A stretch of DNA of 64,000 bases, taken from Acidobacteriota bacterium. Lineage in GTDB: Bacteria > Acidobacteriota > UBA6911 > RPQK01 > JAJDTT01. Positions 50,577 to 59,755 of the stretch are shown in pieces. Within the stretch, counting starts at the first letter, position 1, and every line of letters begins with the position of its first letter. The notes below the pieces were generated by a model. That model was not told where the DNA came from. It ran no database searches and was given only the letters and a program-made list of their open reading frames with translations. Where the stretch lies: positions 1 through 64,000 of the forward strand of contig JAPPLF010000066.1 in the NCBI GenBank assembly GCA_028874215.1, written 5' to 3'. The position numbers and the translations under genes were made by a program.

Positions 50577-51872
50577 GTGAAGATACTCGTCGTCGGCTCT
50601 GGCGGAAGAGAACACGCGCTGGTCTGGAAGCTGGGCTTGAGCGACGAGGTCCGGGAGATTTACTGCTCCCCGGGAAACGCCGGAATCGCGGCCGCCGCCA
50701 AGACCCGAATTCTCCCCAAGCTCTCTCTCCGTCAACTGTTGGATCTCGCCGTCGATCAAGACGTGAATCTGGCCGTGGTCGGACCGGAAGCCAGCCTGGT
50801 GGACGGCATCGGAGACCTTTTTCGCCGGTCCGGCGTGCCGCTCGTGGGTCCTTCGGCGGAGGCGGCCCGGCTGGAGGGGAGCAAGGCCTTCGCCAAGGAT
50901 TTCATGAGCCGCCACCAGATCCCGACGGCAGCCTATCGGGTTTTCGACGATCCTTCCGCCGCGGAGCGAGCGCTTCGGAGCGGCTTCTTCGAGTTTCCCG
51001 TGGTGCTCAAGGCCGACGGCCTGGCGGCCGGCAAGGGAGTCCTGATCTGCGCCGACCTGCAGGAGGCCGTCGCGGCCCTCGACCGGATCATGATCGCAAG
51101 GCAATTCGGAACCGCCGGCGACCGGCTGGTGATCGAGGAGTTTCTCCAGGGAGAGGAAGCTTCGTTCATGGTCCTGGCCGACGGCGCCGGCAACGTGGTC
51201 CCCATGGTCCCCTCCCAGGATCACAAGCAGATCTTCGAAGGAGGCCGCGGGCCCAACACGGGTGGAATGGGCGCCTATTCCATGGACGGCCTCCTGTCTC
51301 CCGATCTGCGGCGGCGGATCCTCGACCAGGTCATTCTCCCCACCGTGGACGGCATGAAACGGGAGGGCCGGCCTTTCGCCGGAATCCTCTACGCCGGATT
51401 GATGCTCACTGAGGACGGCCCCCGGGTCCTGGAATACAACGTGCGTTTCGGAGACCCGGAGGCGCAGGTGATCCTTCCCCGGCTCCGGAGCGATCTCGCC
51501 ACACTTCTGCTCCAAGCCGCCCGCGGGGACCTGGCCTCCACCCAAGCCGAGTGGACTTCACAAGCCGCGGTCTGTGTGGTCGCCGCGGCCAAGGGGTACC
51601 CGGGGTCCTATCCCAAGGGACTGGAGATCTCGGGACTGGCGAAGACGGACCGGATGGAGAACCTGGTGGTGTTCCATGCCGGAACTTCCCAGTCCGGCGG
51701 CCGGTTCGTGACCAGCGGCGGAAGGGTGCTGGGCGTCACGGCGTTGGCTCCCTCTCTCGACGAGGCGGTGCGGCGCGCCTATTCGGGGTTGAAGGAGATC
51801 CACTTCGACGGCATCTACTATCGGCGAGACATTGCATACAGACGGCTTTCCCAAACAGAAAGGAATTCGTAA
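50577..51872 (+). CDS. purD: Phosphoribosylamine-glycine ligase
   Basis: The 431-residue ATP-grasp enzyme starts MKILVVGSGGREHAL, the GARS N-terminal motif. The ATP-grasp part has FPVVLKADGLAAGKGV, HKQIFEGGRGPNTGGMGAY and GPRVLEYNVRFGDPEAQ. It catalyses step two of purine synthesis. The start codon is GTG with no clear ribosome-binding site. purE follows with no gap. Confidence 0.95.
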   Translation: MKILVVGSGGREHALVWKLGLSDEVREIYCSPGNAGIAAAAKTRILPKLSLRQLLDLAVDQDVNLAVVGPEASLVDGIGDLFRRSGVPLVGPSAEAARLEGSKAFAKDFMSRHQIPTAAYRVFDDPSAAERALRSGFFEFPVVLKADGLAAGKGVLICADLQEAVAALDRIMIARQFGTAGDRLVIEEFLQGEEASFMVLADGAGNVVPMVPSQDHKQIFEGGRGPNTGGMGAYSMDGLLSPDLRRRILDQVILPTVDGMKREGRPFAGILYAGLMLTEDGPRVLEYNVRFGDPEAQVILPRLRSDLATLLLQAARGDLASTQAEWTSQAAVCVVAAAKGYPGSYPKGLEISGLAKTDRMENLVVFHAGTSQSGGRFVTSGGRVLGVTALAPSLDEAVRRAYSGLKEIHFDGIYYRRDIAYRRLSQTERNS

Positions 51873-52355
51873 ATGAGCGCACCGAAAGTCGGCATCCTCA
51901 TGGGAAGCGTTTCCGATCTCGGGGTGATGCAGGAAGCGAGCAAGATCCTGGATGACTTCGAAGTTCCCTACGACATCCGTGTTCTCTCGGCGCACCGGTC
52001 GCCTTCCCTGACCACGGACTTTGCCCGCGATGCGGAGGGACGTGGGATCCAGGTCCTGATCGCAGGAGCCGGCGCCGCGGCCCATCTGGCCGGCGTCCTG
52101 GCGGCTCACACGATTTTGCCGGTGATCGGCGTCCCCATCGACTCATCGCCGCTGAAAGGATTGGACGCCCTGCTCGCCACGGTGCAGATGCCGGGCGGCG
52201 TGCCCGTGTCCAGCATGGCCATCGGCAAGGCCGGCGCCCGCAACGCGGGCCTGGTGGCGGTCCAGATCCTGAGCCGCAGCGATACGGGACTTCAGGAAAA
52301 GCTGCGCGCCTACAAGGCGGCGCAACAGAAGAAAATCGAGAGCATTCAACTCTGA
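51873..52355 (+). CDS. purE: N5-carboxyaminoimidazole ribonucleotide mutase
   Basis: The 160-residue class I PurE has GILMGSVSDLGVMQEA, the active-site SAHRSP loop, and AGAAAHLAGVLAAHT. It moves the carboxyl group on N5-CAIR to form CAIR. The ATG begins at the base after the purD stop (TAAATG), so the two are coupled. purK, its usual partner, is not in the window. Its length is normal. Confidence 0.95.
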   Translation: MSAPKVGILMGSVSDLGVMQEASKILDDFEVPYDIRVLSAHRSPSLTTDFARDAEGRGIQVLIAGAGAAAHLAGVLAAHTILPVIGVPIDSSPLKGLDALLATVQMPGGVPVSSMAIGKAGARNAGLVAVQILSRSDTGLQEKLRAYKAAQQKKIESIQL

Positions 52356-52406
52356 CGCCGAGTCCCGCCCCGCCTTCCTGTTCGGCCGAAGGAGGATGGC
52401 GGAGTC

Positions 52407-53198
52407 CTACGCCCGGGTTTTGAGGTCTTCCGTCGAATCGGGGCGGAATCCGGCCACGGTCCACATCCTCCGCTCCGTCTTCTCCCGCCGGTAGGAATAG
52501 AACCGGTCGTTGCGGCAGGAGGTGCAGAGGCCTGAGTCCAGAATTCGCCTGACGCCCAATCGCTCCAGTTGGAGCCGGTTGGCCCCGATCAGGTCGAGAT
52601 GACTCCCCTGGAAGATCCTCTCCGTTTCCTGCCCCCGCTCCCGGAAGGCAACCCGGACCTCCTCGCCGACCTCGTAGCAACAACTCCTGATGCAGGGGCC
52701 GAATGCGGCGCAGAGGTCTCCCGGATCCGCGCCCGTCAGCCGGAGAAGGCGGGCCGCCGCCTTGGCGGTCACGCCCCTGCAGGTTCCCCGCCAGCCGGCG
52801 TGCGCCAATCCCAGGACCCGGCGCCGCGGGTCCACCATCACCACGGAGAGGCAATCCGCCGTCCGGATCGCCCCGTACCAGCCGGGGGACGTCAGAATCA
52901 CGGCATCCGCCCGGGGATGACCGGAGCCGCAAGCCGGCTTTTCTGTTTCCACGGCCAGGACCGCGTCCGCATGCTCCTGTTCCAACAGGATCAGCTTTCT
53001 GGCCGGTATCCCGAGGGCAGTCAGAAACGCCTCATCCGGCGCCGCTGGGCGGGTGGCCGAAGGAGCCGCGCCGGATCCGTCGGTTGCGCGGGTCGTGACG
53101 GCGTGTACGAAGCCCGGGATCGCCGTCAGGCCCCCGAAGGCAAGGAAGGGGAAGTGTCCGGCCGTCCTCTCCACCATCACGGGCTGCCAGGGTACCAT
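52407..53198 (-). CDS. pgeF: PgeF/YfiH laccase-domain protein (purine nucleoside phosphorylase-like)
   Basis: The 263-residue protein shows the family's metal ligands: IRTADCLSVVMVDP, LAHAGWRGTCRG and GPCIRSCCYEVGEE. Members were first called polyphenol oxidases but act as purine nucleoside phosphorylase/adenosine deaminase-type enzymes or peptidoglycan editing factor. The purine genes beside it fit a salvage role, though they run on the other strand. ATG 53198 or 53177 could be the start. Confidence 0.9.
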   Translation of the reverse strand: MVPWQPVMVERTAGHFPFLAFGGLTAIPGFVHAVTTRATDGSGAAPSATRPAAPDEAFLTALGIPARKLILLEQEHADAVLAVETEKPACGSGHPRADAVILTSPGWYGAIRTADCLSVVMVDPRRRVLGLAHAGWRGTCRGVTAKAAARLLRLTGADPGDLCAAFGPCIRSCCYEVGEEVRVAFRERGQETERIFQGSHLDLIGANRLQLERLGVRRILDSGLCTSCRNDRFYSYRREKTERRMWTVAGFRPDSTEDLKTRA

Positions 53199-53221
53199 GG
53201 CCTGGAACTGACAACCCTCCT

Positions 53222-53235
53222 CACAGTAAACTGTG
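53222..53235. promoter_or_regulatory. 14-bp palindrome overlapping the acpS -10 region
   Basis: CACAGT-AA-ACTGTG is a perfect dyad that contains the -10-like TAAACT at 53227-53232, 26 bases before acpS. A protein bound here would block the polymerase. It also lies just upstream of pgeF, which runs the other way, so it could control both. Confidence 0.4.
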
Positions 53236-53257
53236 CGCCGTTCACAGAGGGCTCCCC

Positions 53258-53632
53258 ATGGTCGTCGGAATCGGACTGGACATCGTGGAGGTCGACCGCA
53301 TCGCCAAGGCCTTGCGCGGCAGCAAATCCATCACCGAGCGGGTCTTCACCCCTGAGGAAATACGGTACTGCTCCCAGCGCAAGAACAAGTACCAGCATTT
53401 CGCCGGACGGTTCGCGGCCAAGGAGGCGGCCCTGAAGGCGCTGGGGACCGGTTGGCAGGCCGGGATCCGGTGGCGCGACGTCGAGACCACGGCCGGACCC
53501 ATGGGCGAACCCCAGTTGACCCTTTACGGAAAAGCGGCCGCCATCTTCAAGGAATCGAAGGCTCGAAAGAGCCTCCTCACCATCACCCACGCCACCGACT
53601 ACGCAGTGGCCTGCGTCGTCATCGACGGTTGA
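53258..53632 (+). CDS. acpS: Holo-[acyl-carrier-protein] synthase
   Basis: The 124-residue protein has VGIGLDIVEVDRI and FAGRFAAKEAALKALGTG, the two Mg/CoA-binding motifs of AcpS. It transfers 4'-phosphopantetheine to carrier proteins, which could include the carrier domain of the synthetase fusion at 21.3 kb. Its 3' end overlaps the convergent mtaB gene by 34 bases. Confidence 0.94.
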   Translation: MVVGIGLDIVEVDRIAKALRGSKSITERVFTPEEIRYCSQRKNKYQHFAGRFAAKEAALKALGTGWQAGIRWRDVETTAGPMGEPQLTLYGKAAAIFKESKARKSLLTITHATDYAVACVVIDG

Positions 53633-54951
53633 GGCGCTGAGCCGGGATTCGCCGCCAGCCCATCTTCAGTCTCCCCGGCGGCCTCAACCCGGACCACTCT
53701 GTTGGGCGCCACGGGGCCCGGAAAACGAACCTTGATGTAGTTCGCGGAGATCCCCTCCCACCTCCCGGCGGCAGACTCTCCCAGGGTCAGGACCGAAAGC
53801 TTCCTGCCGATGAACCGCCGCCGGAAGGCGCGGTTCTTCGCCGCCGAAATCTGCCTCAACTCCCAACACCGCCGGCGCTGGAGCCGCGGGTCGACCTTGG
53901 ACCGCATGGCCGAAGCGCGGGTCCCGGGCCGGTCGCTGTAGGGGAACACGTGGAAATAGGTGAAAGGCATGGCCTGGACGAATCGGACGGTTTCCAGGTG
54001 GTCCCGCGCGTTCTCCCCCGGAAATCCAACCACCAGGTCCGTTCCGATGGATGCCTGGGGCAACCGGGTCCGGATCTCCTGCACGATCTCACCAAACCTG
54101 GACGTGTCGTACGGGCGCCACATCCTCCTCAGGATCCGGTTGCTTCCGCTCTGGAGGCAGATGTGGAAATGAGGACAGATCTTGTCGTTCCCGGCCGCCA
54201 ACTCGATGACCCGCCGCGACAGCTCCATGGGCTCGATGGAGCTCAGCCGCACCCGGACCAGCCCGGGAGTCCCGGCCACGTCCGCCAGGAGGCGGTCCAG
54301 CGGATAGCGCGGTTTCAAATGCATCCCGTAGGTTCCAATGTGGATCCCGGTCAGAACCACCTCCTGGAACCCCTTTCGCGCCAACTCGCGCACCTGGGCC
54401 AGAACCTGCTCCGGCGGCAGGCTCCGACCGGGTCCGCGAACCAGCGGGATGATGCAGTACGTGCACTTGGCGTCACAGCCGTCCTGGACCTTGACGAAGG
54501 GCCGGACTCGCAGCCCCGGGGAGCCGGCGGCGGCGCCCTCCATGGTGCGGACCTTGACGAATTCCTGCCGGTACACGTCCGCCAGCTCGTCCGAGGTCAG
54601 AGCGGATTCCGCAGGCTTGTCCACGATTCCCACAAGGTCACTCTTGTGAGTGTTTCCGACGACGGCTTCGACGCCCGGTATTCGGGACAGGCTCTCCGGC
54701 TCTCGCTGAGCGTAGCAACCGGTCACGACGATCCGGGCGGCCCCGTTTTCGCGGTGAAACCGGCGAACCAACTGCCGCACCTGCTGATCGGCTCGATGCG
54801 TGACGGTACAGGAGTTGACGACTATGATGCCCGCCTTCCGCCAGTCCCATGCCTCGCGGTAGCCGCGGCCCAGGAAGTCCTGCCGGATGGCGGCGCTGTC
54901 GGACTGGTTGGTGCGGCAGCCGAAGCTGAAAATGTGGAAACTGGGAGTCAT
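53599..54951 (-). CDS. mtaB: tRNA t6A37 methylthiotransferase MtaB
   Basis: The 450-residue protein has an N-terminal UPF0004 domain with Cys in FSFGCRTNQSD, VVNSCTVTHRAD and VVTGCYAQREP for the second cluster. The radical SAM motif CDAKCTYC is near 160. A TRAM-like region lies at the end (KLSVLTLGESAAGRWEGIS). The GCRTN form and tRNA context fit MtaB (ms2t6A) more than MiaB or RimO. It overlaps acpS tail to tail. Confidence 0.88.
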   Translation of the reverse strand: MTPSFHIFSFGCRTNQSDSAAIRQDFLGRGYREAWDWRKAGIIVVNSCTVTHRADQQVRQLVRRFHRENGAARIVVTGCYAQREPESLSRIPGVEAVVGNTHKSDLVGIVDKPAESALTSDELADVYRQEFVKVRTMEGAAAGSPGLRVRPFVKVQDGCDAKCTYCIIPLVRGPGRSLPPEQVLAQVRELARKGFQEVVLTGIHIGTYGMHLKPRYPLDRLLADVAGTPGLVRVRLSSIEPMELSRRVIELAAGNDKICPHFHICLQSGSNRILRRMWRPYDTSRFGEIVQEIRTRLPQASIGTDLVVGFPGENARDHLETVRFVQAMPFTYFHVFPYSDRPGTRASAMRSKVDPRLQRRRCWELRQISAAKNRAFRRRFIGRKLSVLTLGESAAGRWEGISANYIKVRFPGPVAPNRVVRVEAAGETEDGLAANPGSAPQPSMTTQATA

Positions 54952-55095
54952 CTGATTTCGCCTTGTCTCCTGACCCGGTGGCCAGCCGTCCCTTTCACAC
55001 CAGGCTGGTAGATTCTAACAGGCGGCACAAAACGCCATCACGGCACTCGATCGGCGTTTCGCACGGCCATGGCTGCGAAGCGTCGGGACTCCAGC

Positions 55096-55875
55096 ATGAA
55101 AATCTGCGTTCTGGGAAGTGGCAGCGCTGGAAACTGCACGTACATCGCGACGGCGAAGGCCCGGATTCTGGTCGATCTCGGCTTCGGCCGGCGGAGCCTT
55201 GGCCGGCGCCTCCAGCAGGTGGGACTGTCGCTGGATGGGCTGGACGCTCTCCTTCTGACGCACGAACACACCGATCACGTCAGCGGCGTCCCGGCCCTGG
55301 TCCGGGATCTGGAAGTCCCTGCATTCATGACCGGGGGGACCTTGAGGGAAAGCCCCGCACTCCAGGAAGTGGACCGGACGATGATCGTCCCGGTGGGAGT
55401 TCCGTTTCAGATCGGCGACCTGGAGGTCGAAGCCCTCCCGGTGTCCCACGACGCGGCCCAACCGGTCGGCTTCCGGTTTGCCGCCGATGGGATTCAAGGC
55501 CTTCTTGCCACCGATCTGGGTGAACCCACCCCGGAAATCACGGAACCTCTGGCCGACTGCGACTGGTTGATCCTGGAATCCAACCACGATGAGGAGATGG
55601 TGCTGGCCGGCCCCTACCCCTGGCTCCTCAAGCAACGGCTGATGGGGCCGAAGGGCCATCTTTCCAACCATGCGCTGGGCCGGTGCCTCCAGACGCACCT
55701 GGGCGACAGGACCAGACACATATTCCTGGCCCATATGAGCCGCACCAACAACCATCCCCAACTGGCCCTGGAACAGATCTCGGCGGCTCTTTCCGGCGCC
55801 TCCGGAAGCGGCGAATCGGGCCCCCGGGTTCACTTGACTCACCAGAACCGACCCTCCATAGTCTTGAGCCTATGA
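55096..55875 (+). CDS. Metallo-beta-lactamase-fold hydrolase, YycJ/WalJ type
   Basis: The 259-residue protein begins MKICVLGSGSAGNCTYI. It has the metal-binding LTHEHTDH, VSHDAAQ, ESNHDEEM and FLAHMSRTNN. The Ser-Gly-Ser-Ala-Gly-Asn start is typical of WalJ, linked to DNA repair and cell-wall control in Firmicutes. ATG 55096 is preferred over 55069 for this reason. Its stop overlaps the purB start by four bases. Confidence 0.88.
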   Translation: MKICVLGSGSAGNCTYIATAKARILVDLGFGRRSLGRRLQQVGLSLDGLDALLLTHEHTDHVSGVPALVRDLEVPAFMTGGTLRESPALQEVDRTMIVPVGVPFQIGDLEVEALPVSHDAAQPVGFRFAADGIQGLLATDLGEPTPEITEPLADCDWLILESNHDEEMVLAGPYPWLLKQRLMGPKGHLSNHALGRCLQTHLGDRTRHIFLAHMSRTNNHPQLALEQISAALSGASGSGESGPRVHLTHQNRPSIVLSL

Positions 55876-57170
55876 TTCCCCGGTACAGCCGGCCCGAAAT
55901 GGCCCGGATCTGGTCTGAAGAAAACAAGTTCCGGAAGTGGCTCGAGGTGGAGGTGGCGGTCTGCCAGGTGCTGAGCGATGCCGGGCGCATCCCCCCGGCG
56001 GCCATGTCGGAAATCCGTGAAAAGGCAGGGTTTTCCGTCGAGCGGATCCACGAGATCGAGGCCGTCACGCGTCACGATGTCGTGGCCTTCATCCGTGCCG
56101 TGTCGGAAGTGGTCGGACCCTCCTCCCGGTTCATTCACATGGGTTTGACCTCCACCGACGTGGTGGACACGGCGCAGGCGCTCCAGGTCAAGGAAGCCTC
56201 CGAGCTGATCGAATCCGCCCTCGTGAACTTTCTGGAGGTGCTGCGCCGCAAGGCCCGCCGCCACAAGGACACGCCGATGATGGGGCGGACCCACGGGATC
56301 CATGCCGAGCCCACCACGTTCGGCCTCAAAGTGACCGTCTGGTATTCGGAAATGGAGCGCAACCTGGAACGCTTCCGGAAGGCCCGCAAGACCTTGGAAG
56401 TCGGCAAGATCAGCGGCCCGGTGGGCACCTTTTCCCACCTGCCCCCCGAGGTCGAGGAGAAGGTCTGCCACGCACTCGGTATCGGCTATGCGGCCGCCTC
56501 CACGCAGACCCTGCAACGGGACCGCCACGCCGAATACCTGTGCACCCTGGCCATCCTGGGTTCGACCTACGACAAGATCGCCACCGAAATTCGCCATCTG
56601 CAGCGCACCGAAGTGGGCGAAGCCAGCGAGGCCTTTCGAACCGGCCAGACCGGCAGCTCCGCCATGCCCCACAAGAAGAACCCCATCAGCTCCGAGAACG
56701 TGAGCGGACTTTCCCGGGTGCTTCGCGCCAACGCGCTGGCGGCGCTGGAGAACATCCCCCTCTGGCACGAGCGGGACATCTCTCACTCGTCGGTGGAACG
56801 GGTCATCCTGCCCGACAGCACGACGCTGGCCCACTACCTCACGTTGCGCCTGGGCCGGGTGGTGGACAACCTGGTGGTGAACCGGGAGAGGATGCTGGCC
56901 AACCTGGAGTTGACCGGAGGCCTGATGTACTCGGGCACCCTGTTGCTGAAACTGGTCATGGCGGGCGTCCTCCGCAGCCAGGCCTACGAATGGGTCCAGC
57001 GCAACGCCCTCCGGGTCTGGAACGAAAAGGCCGACTTCAAGACGCTGATCCTCGCCGATTCCGACATTCGATCCCAACTCTCTCCGGCCCAGATCGAATC
57101 CGCCTTCGATCTTCGGAAGACACTTGAGCACGTCGACACGGTCTTCGCCCGCGTGTTTCCCGAAGCATGA
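55872..57170 (+). CDS. purB: Adenylosuccinate lyase
   Basis: The 432-residue protein has the fumarase/aspartase family signature GSSAMPHKKNPI. The catalytic His is in MMGRTHGIHAEPT and the flexible loop is nearby. TSTDVVDTAQAL is the conserved first region. It acts in two steps of purine synthesis. ATG 55872 overlaps the MBL gene stop, and its own stop overlaps the next ATG, so MBL-purB-pncB is one coupled unit. Confidence 0.95.
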   Translation: MIPRYSRPEMARIWSEENKFRKWLEVEVAVCQVLSDAGRIPPAAMSEIREKAGFSVERIHEIEAVTRHDVVAFIRAVSEVVGPSSRFIHMGLTSTDVVDTAQALQVKEASELIESALVNFLEVLRRKARRHKDTPMMGRTHGIHAEPTTFGLKVTVWYSEMERNLERFRKARKTLEVGKISGPVGTFSHLPPEVEEKVCHALGIGYAAASTQTLQRDRHAEYLCTLAILGSTYDKIATEIRHLQRTEVGEASEAFRTGQTGSSAMPHKKNPISSENVSGLSRVLRANALAALENIPLWHERDISHSSVERVILPDSTTLAHYLTLRLGRVVDNLVVNRERMLANLELTGGLMYSGTLLLKLVMAGVLRSQAYEWVQRNALRVWNEKADFKTLILADSDIRSQLSPAQIESAFDLRKTLEHVDTVFARVFPEA

Positions 57171-58540
57171 AATTGCGTCCCCTGTTTCCCTCCCAGGAAA
57201 CCCTGGGCATCCACACCGACCTTTACGAATTGACCATGCTCGCCGCCTACTTCGAGGCCGGGTTCGCCGAGGAGCGCGCCACCTTCGAACTCTTTGCCCG
57301 GCGACTGCCGGCACGGAGGAGTTTTCTGGTTGCCGCCGGATTGGAGCAGGCGCTGCACCAGGTTCTGAACCTGCGCTTTCCGGAAGACGTCCTGGCCTGG
57401 CTGCGGACCCTGGAGGTCTTCCGCGGGGTCTCCCCGGGGTTCTTCGACTACCTCAGTGATTTCCGGTTCAGCGGGGATCTCTGGGCCTTGCCCGAGGGGA
57501 CTCCCTTCTTTCCCCACGAACCGGTTCTCCAGGTCAGGGCCCCCGTCATGGAGGCGCAACTTCTGGAGACCTACCTGATCGCGTCGATCAGCTACCAGAC
57601 GACGGTGGCCACCAAGGCGAGCCTGCTCTGCCGCGCCGCCCGGGGCCGGCCGGTGATCGACTTCGGCAGCCGCCGCGCACAGGGGCCCCAGGCCGGCCTC
57701 CTTGCGGCCCGCGCATCGTTCATCGGCGGCTGCGACGGCACCAGCAACGTTCTGGCCGGGTATCGACTCGGCATTCCCCTCTACGGCACCATGGCCCACT
57801 CCTTCATTCAATTCTTCGACGACGAGAAACGCGCCTTCGAGACCTTCCAGCGGTCTTTTCCCCGGCACTCGATTCTGCTCGTGGACACTTATGACACGCT
57901 CCGCGGCGTCAGGAACGCGCTCAGGCTCGCCTCGCCGGCGCAGGGGGTGCGGGTGGACAGCGGCGATTTGGACCGAACGGCGAGGGCGGCCCGCAAGCTC
58001 CTGGACCAGAGCGGACACCATGAGACACGGGTCCTGGTCAGCGGGGATCTGAATCCGGAGAGGGTGAAGGCGCTGACGGAGGCGGAGGCGCCCATCGACG
58101 GCTACGGCGTGGGAACCGACCTGGTGGTCTGCCCGGAAGCCCCGACCTGCGATCTGGTCTACAAACTGGTGGAGAGGCTCCACGAGGGCCGGGCCCTGCC
58201 CCGAATGAAGATCAGCGGGGAAAAGGGGTCGTTCCCTCTCCGAAAGGAACTCTATCGCCACCGCGAGGGCAGGGAATTCGTTGGGGACCTCCTGGCGGCG
58301 GAAGGAGAAGCCGCACCAGACGGATATTCGTCGTTGCTTGTCAAATACGTGGAGGGCGGCGAAACCAATGTCGATCTTCCCACCGTCCGCCAGGTGAGGG
58401 ACGACGCGCGGACCCAGTTGGATGGCTTGCCGGAACGCCTGTGGCGGCCGGAGGGCGAGGCGTATCCGGTCCGGCACAGCCCACGGTTGAGGGAGGCCGA
58501 GCGCTCACTTCGAAGGTCGCATCTCGGAGACCGCCGGTAG
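57167..58540 (+). CDS. pncB: Nicotinate phosphoribosyltransferase
   Basis: The 457-residue protein has TDLYELTMLAAYF at the start, FGSRRAQGPQAGL and FIGGCDGTSNVLAGY. The catalytic His is in GTMAHSFIQFF, and VRVDSGDL and GVGTDLV bind phosphate. It makes nicotinate mononucleotide for NAD salvage. It overlaps purB by four bases, and its 3' end overlaps the convergent kinase-deaminase gene by 36. Confidence 0.92.
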   Translation: MKLRPLFPSQETLGIHTDLYELTMLAAYFEAGFAEERATFELFARRLPARRSFLVAAGLEQALHQVLNLRFPEDVLAWLRTLEVFRGVSPGFFDYLSDFRFSGDLWALPEGTPFFPHEPVLQVRAPVMEAQLLETYLIASISYQTTVATKASLLCRAARGRPVIDFGSRRAQGPQAGLLAARASFIGGCDGTSNVLAGYRLGIPLYGTMAHSFIQFFDDEKRAFETFQRSFPRHSILLVDTYDTLRGVRNALRLASPAQGVRVDSGDLDRTARAARKLLDQSGHHETRVLVSGDLNPERVKALTEAEAPIDGYGVGTDLVVCPEAPTCDLVYKLVERLHEGRALPRMKISGEKGSFPLRKELYRHREGREFVGDLLAAEGEAAPDGYSSLLVKYVEGGETNVDLPTVRQVRDDARTQLDGLPERLWRPEGEAYPVRHSPRLREAERSLRRSHLGDRR

Positions 58541-59551
58541 CGCCGCAGATTCTCCCACGGTCAACCGGCGACACACGACCGACGCCTCCCGGAGGAGGCG
58601 AAACGATCTCCCGGAAAGGGGATACTCCAGGTTGTAGACCACCTCGACGACCCCCGAGTTGATGATCATCTTGCTGCAGGTCAGGCAGGGCGAATACGTC
58701 GTATACAGAACGCCCCCGTTCACGCTGACCCCATGGTAAGCCGCCTGGGTGATGGCATTCTCCTCGGCATGGGAACAGAGGCAGTCATCCAATTGGGTGC
58801 CGCTGTCCGCCGGCCCTGCACACCGGGGGCATCCCCCCTCGAAACAGTTTCGAGTGCCGCGGGGAGTGCCGTTGTAGCCCGTCGATATGACCCGGAGGTC
58901 GCGCACGATGATGGCGCCCACCTTGCGCTTGATGCAGTTGCTCCTGAGCGCGACCACTTGAGCCAGTTTCATGAAATAGGGGTCCCAGCCGGGCCGGGTC
59001 ATCTTGGGAGCCGTTCGCTTCAACCACTCGGCGACCTTGCTCCAGAGGTCCTGCTTGGTGCCGTTGTTGGCGAAGCTGACGTTGGCCAACCGGCCAGTGG
59101 CCAGGAGCTGTTGGCCCTGCGTGTCCGGACTGGACAGCTCCTGCCGTTCCAACTCGAGAAACCGCCCGAACGAGACGGGATCGCTCTCGCGGCCCCGGGC
59201 GCAGACGCGCTGATGACGAACTTCAGCCTCCGCCTCGATCGCCACGAGGTAGAAATCGGGCTGCCGTGAAAACGCCCGGACCTCCGCCGGGTGACGGAAG
59301 GAGTCCACGACATAGTTCCGGTCCGCTTCCAACTTCGCCAGGATCTCCTGCGCCAGGTGGTCGCTGCCGTACTTGGCCCGAAGATCCCTCCCGACATGGA
59401 TGAGACGCGGCCGCGTCACTTCTTCCCCTCGCCGGACGACTTCGTCGCGGATGACGTCCGAGAGGGACCAGAATCCGAAGCCCTTGCTCTGCAGGTAGTC
59501 GGCCACGACGCCCTTACCGGAGCCGTTGCGACCCGTGAGCCCAATGATCAC
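58505..59551 (-). CDS. P-loop kinase / dCMP deaminase-type fusion protein
   Basis: The 348-residue protein has a kinase-like half (about 1-185) with Walker A GRNGSGKG at 7-14, similar to dephospho-CoA or nucleotide kinases. The deaminase half (about 195-348) has the zinc motifs SHAEENAI and SPCLTC, and a Cys cluster CFEGGCPRC for structure. Start GTG 59551 (MIIGLTG) follows AAGAG. A kinase fused to a dCMP-type deaminase recalls the AvcD/DcdV phage-defence enzymes that deplete dC nucleotides, but those are longer. The alternative is a housekeeping dCMP deaminase with a vestigial kinase. Confidence 0.85.
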   Translation of the reverse strand: MIIGLTGRNGSGKGVVADYLQSKGFGFWSLSDVIRDEVVRRGEEVTRPRLIHVGRDLRAKYGSDHLAQEILAKLEADRNYVVDSFRHPAEVRAFSRQPDFYLVAIEAEAEVRHQRVCARGRESDPVSFGRFLELERQELSSPDTQGQQLLATGRLANVSFANNGTKQDLWSKVAEWLKRTAPKMTRPGWDPYFMKLAQVVALRSNCIKRKVGAIIVRDLRVISTGYNGTPRGTRNCFEGGCPRCAGPADSGTQLDDCLCSHAEENAITQAAYHGVSVNGGVLYTTYSPCLTCSKMIINSGVVEVVYNLEYPLSGRSFRLLREASVVCRRLTVGESAALPAVSEMRPSK

Positions 59552-59698
59552 GAAACTCTTATAGCACACGGGGGAGAGGGAAATCGGGCGTGCTCCGGAA
59601 GTCTCCAGCCTGCCTCTTGCGCAGGAGGCGCACCCACCCCGGCGGCGGCCGGGCTTGCGGGGCGACAGCGGCCGGGGGCTGCGAGCAGTCCGTCGGGA

Positions 59699-59741
59699 TG
59701 CAGGGACGGTCGAATGCCGTGATGACTTTCGCCACGGGCTG
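59699..59741 (+). repeat. 43-bp direct repeat, copy A, before the acyl-CoA dehydrogenase
   Basis: This copy matches 61041-61083 in 40 of 43 bases. It contains ACGG/CCGT and CCGTG/CACGG arms that cannot pair at the same time, so two alternative hairpins are possible. It sits immediately upstream of a -10-like box (59743-59748), so it is in the promoter rather than in the transcript from that box. Confidence 0.75.
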
Positions 59742-59742
59742 C

Positions 59743-59748
59743 TATATT
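59743..59748 (+). promoter_or_regulatory. Extended -10 box TATATT of the acyl-CoA dehydrogenase gene
   Basis: GCTGCTATATT includes the extended TGC. Transcription would start about one base before GTG 59756, so the mRNA is expected to be leaderless. The -35 position falls inside repeat copy A and is poor (TGATGA). Confidence 0.45.
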
Positions 59749-59755
59749 CGTCGCC

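Noticed and set aside
59699-59741. 43-bp repeat as a riboswitch of the acyl-CoA dehydrogenase mRNA
   Set aside because: The likely -10 lies downstream of this copy, so the transcript would not contain it; a DNA site or dispersed repeat fits better.
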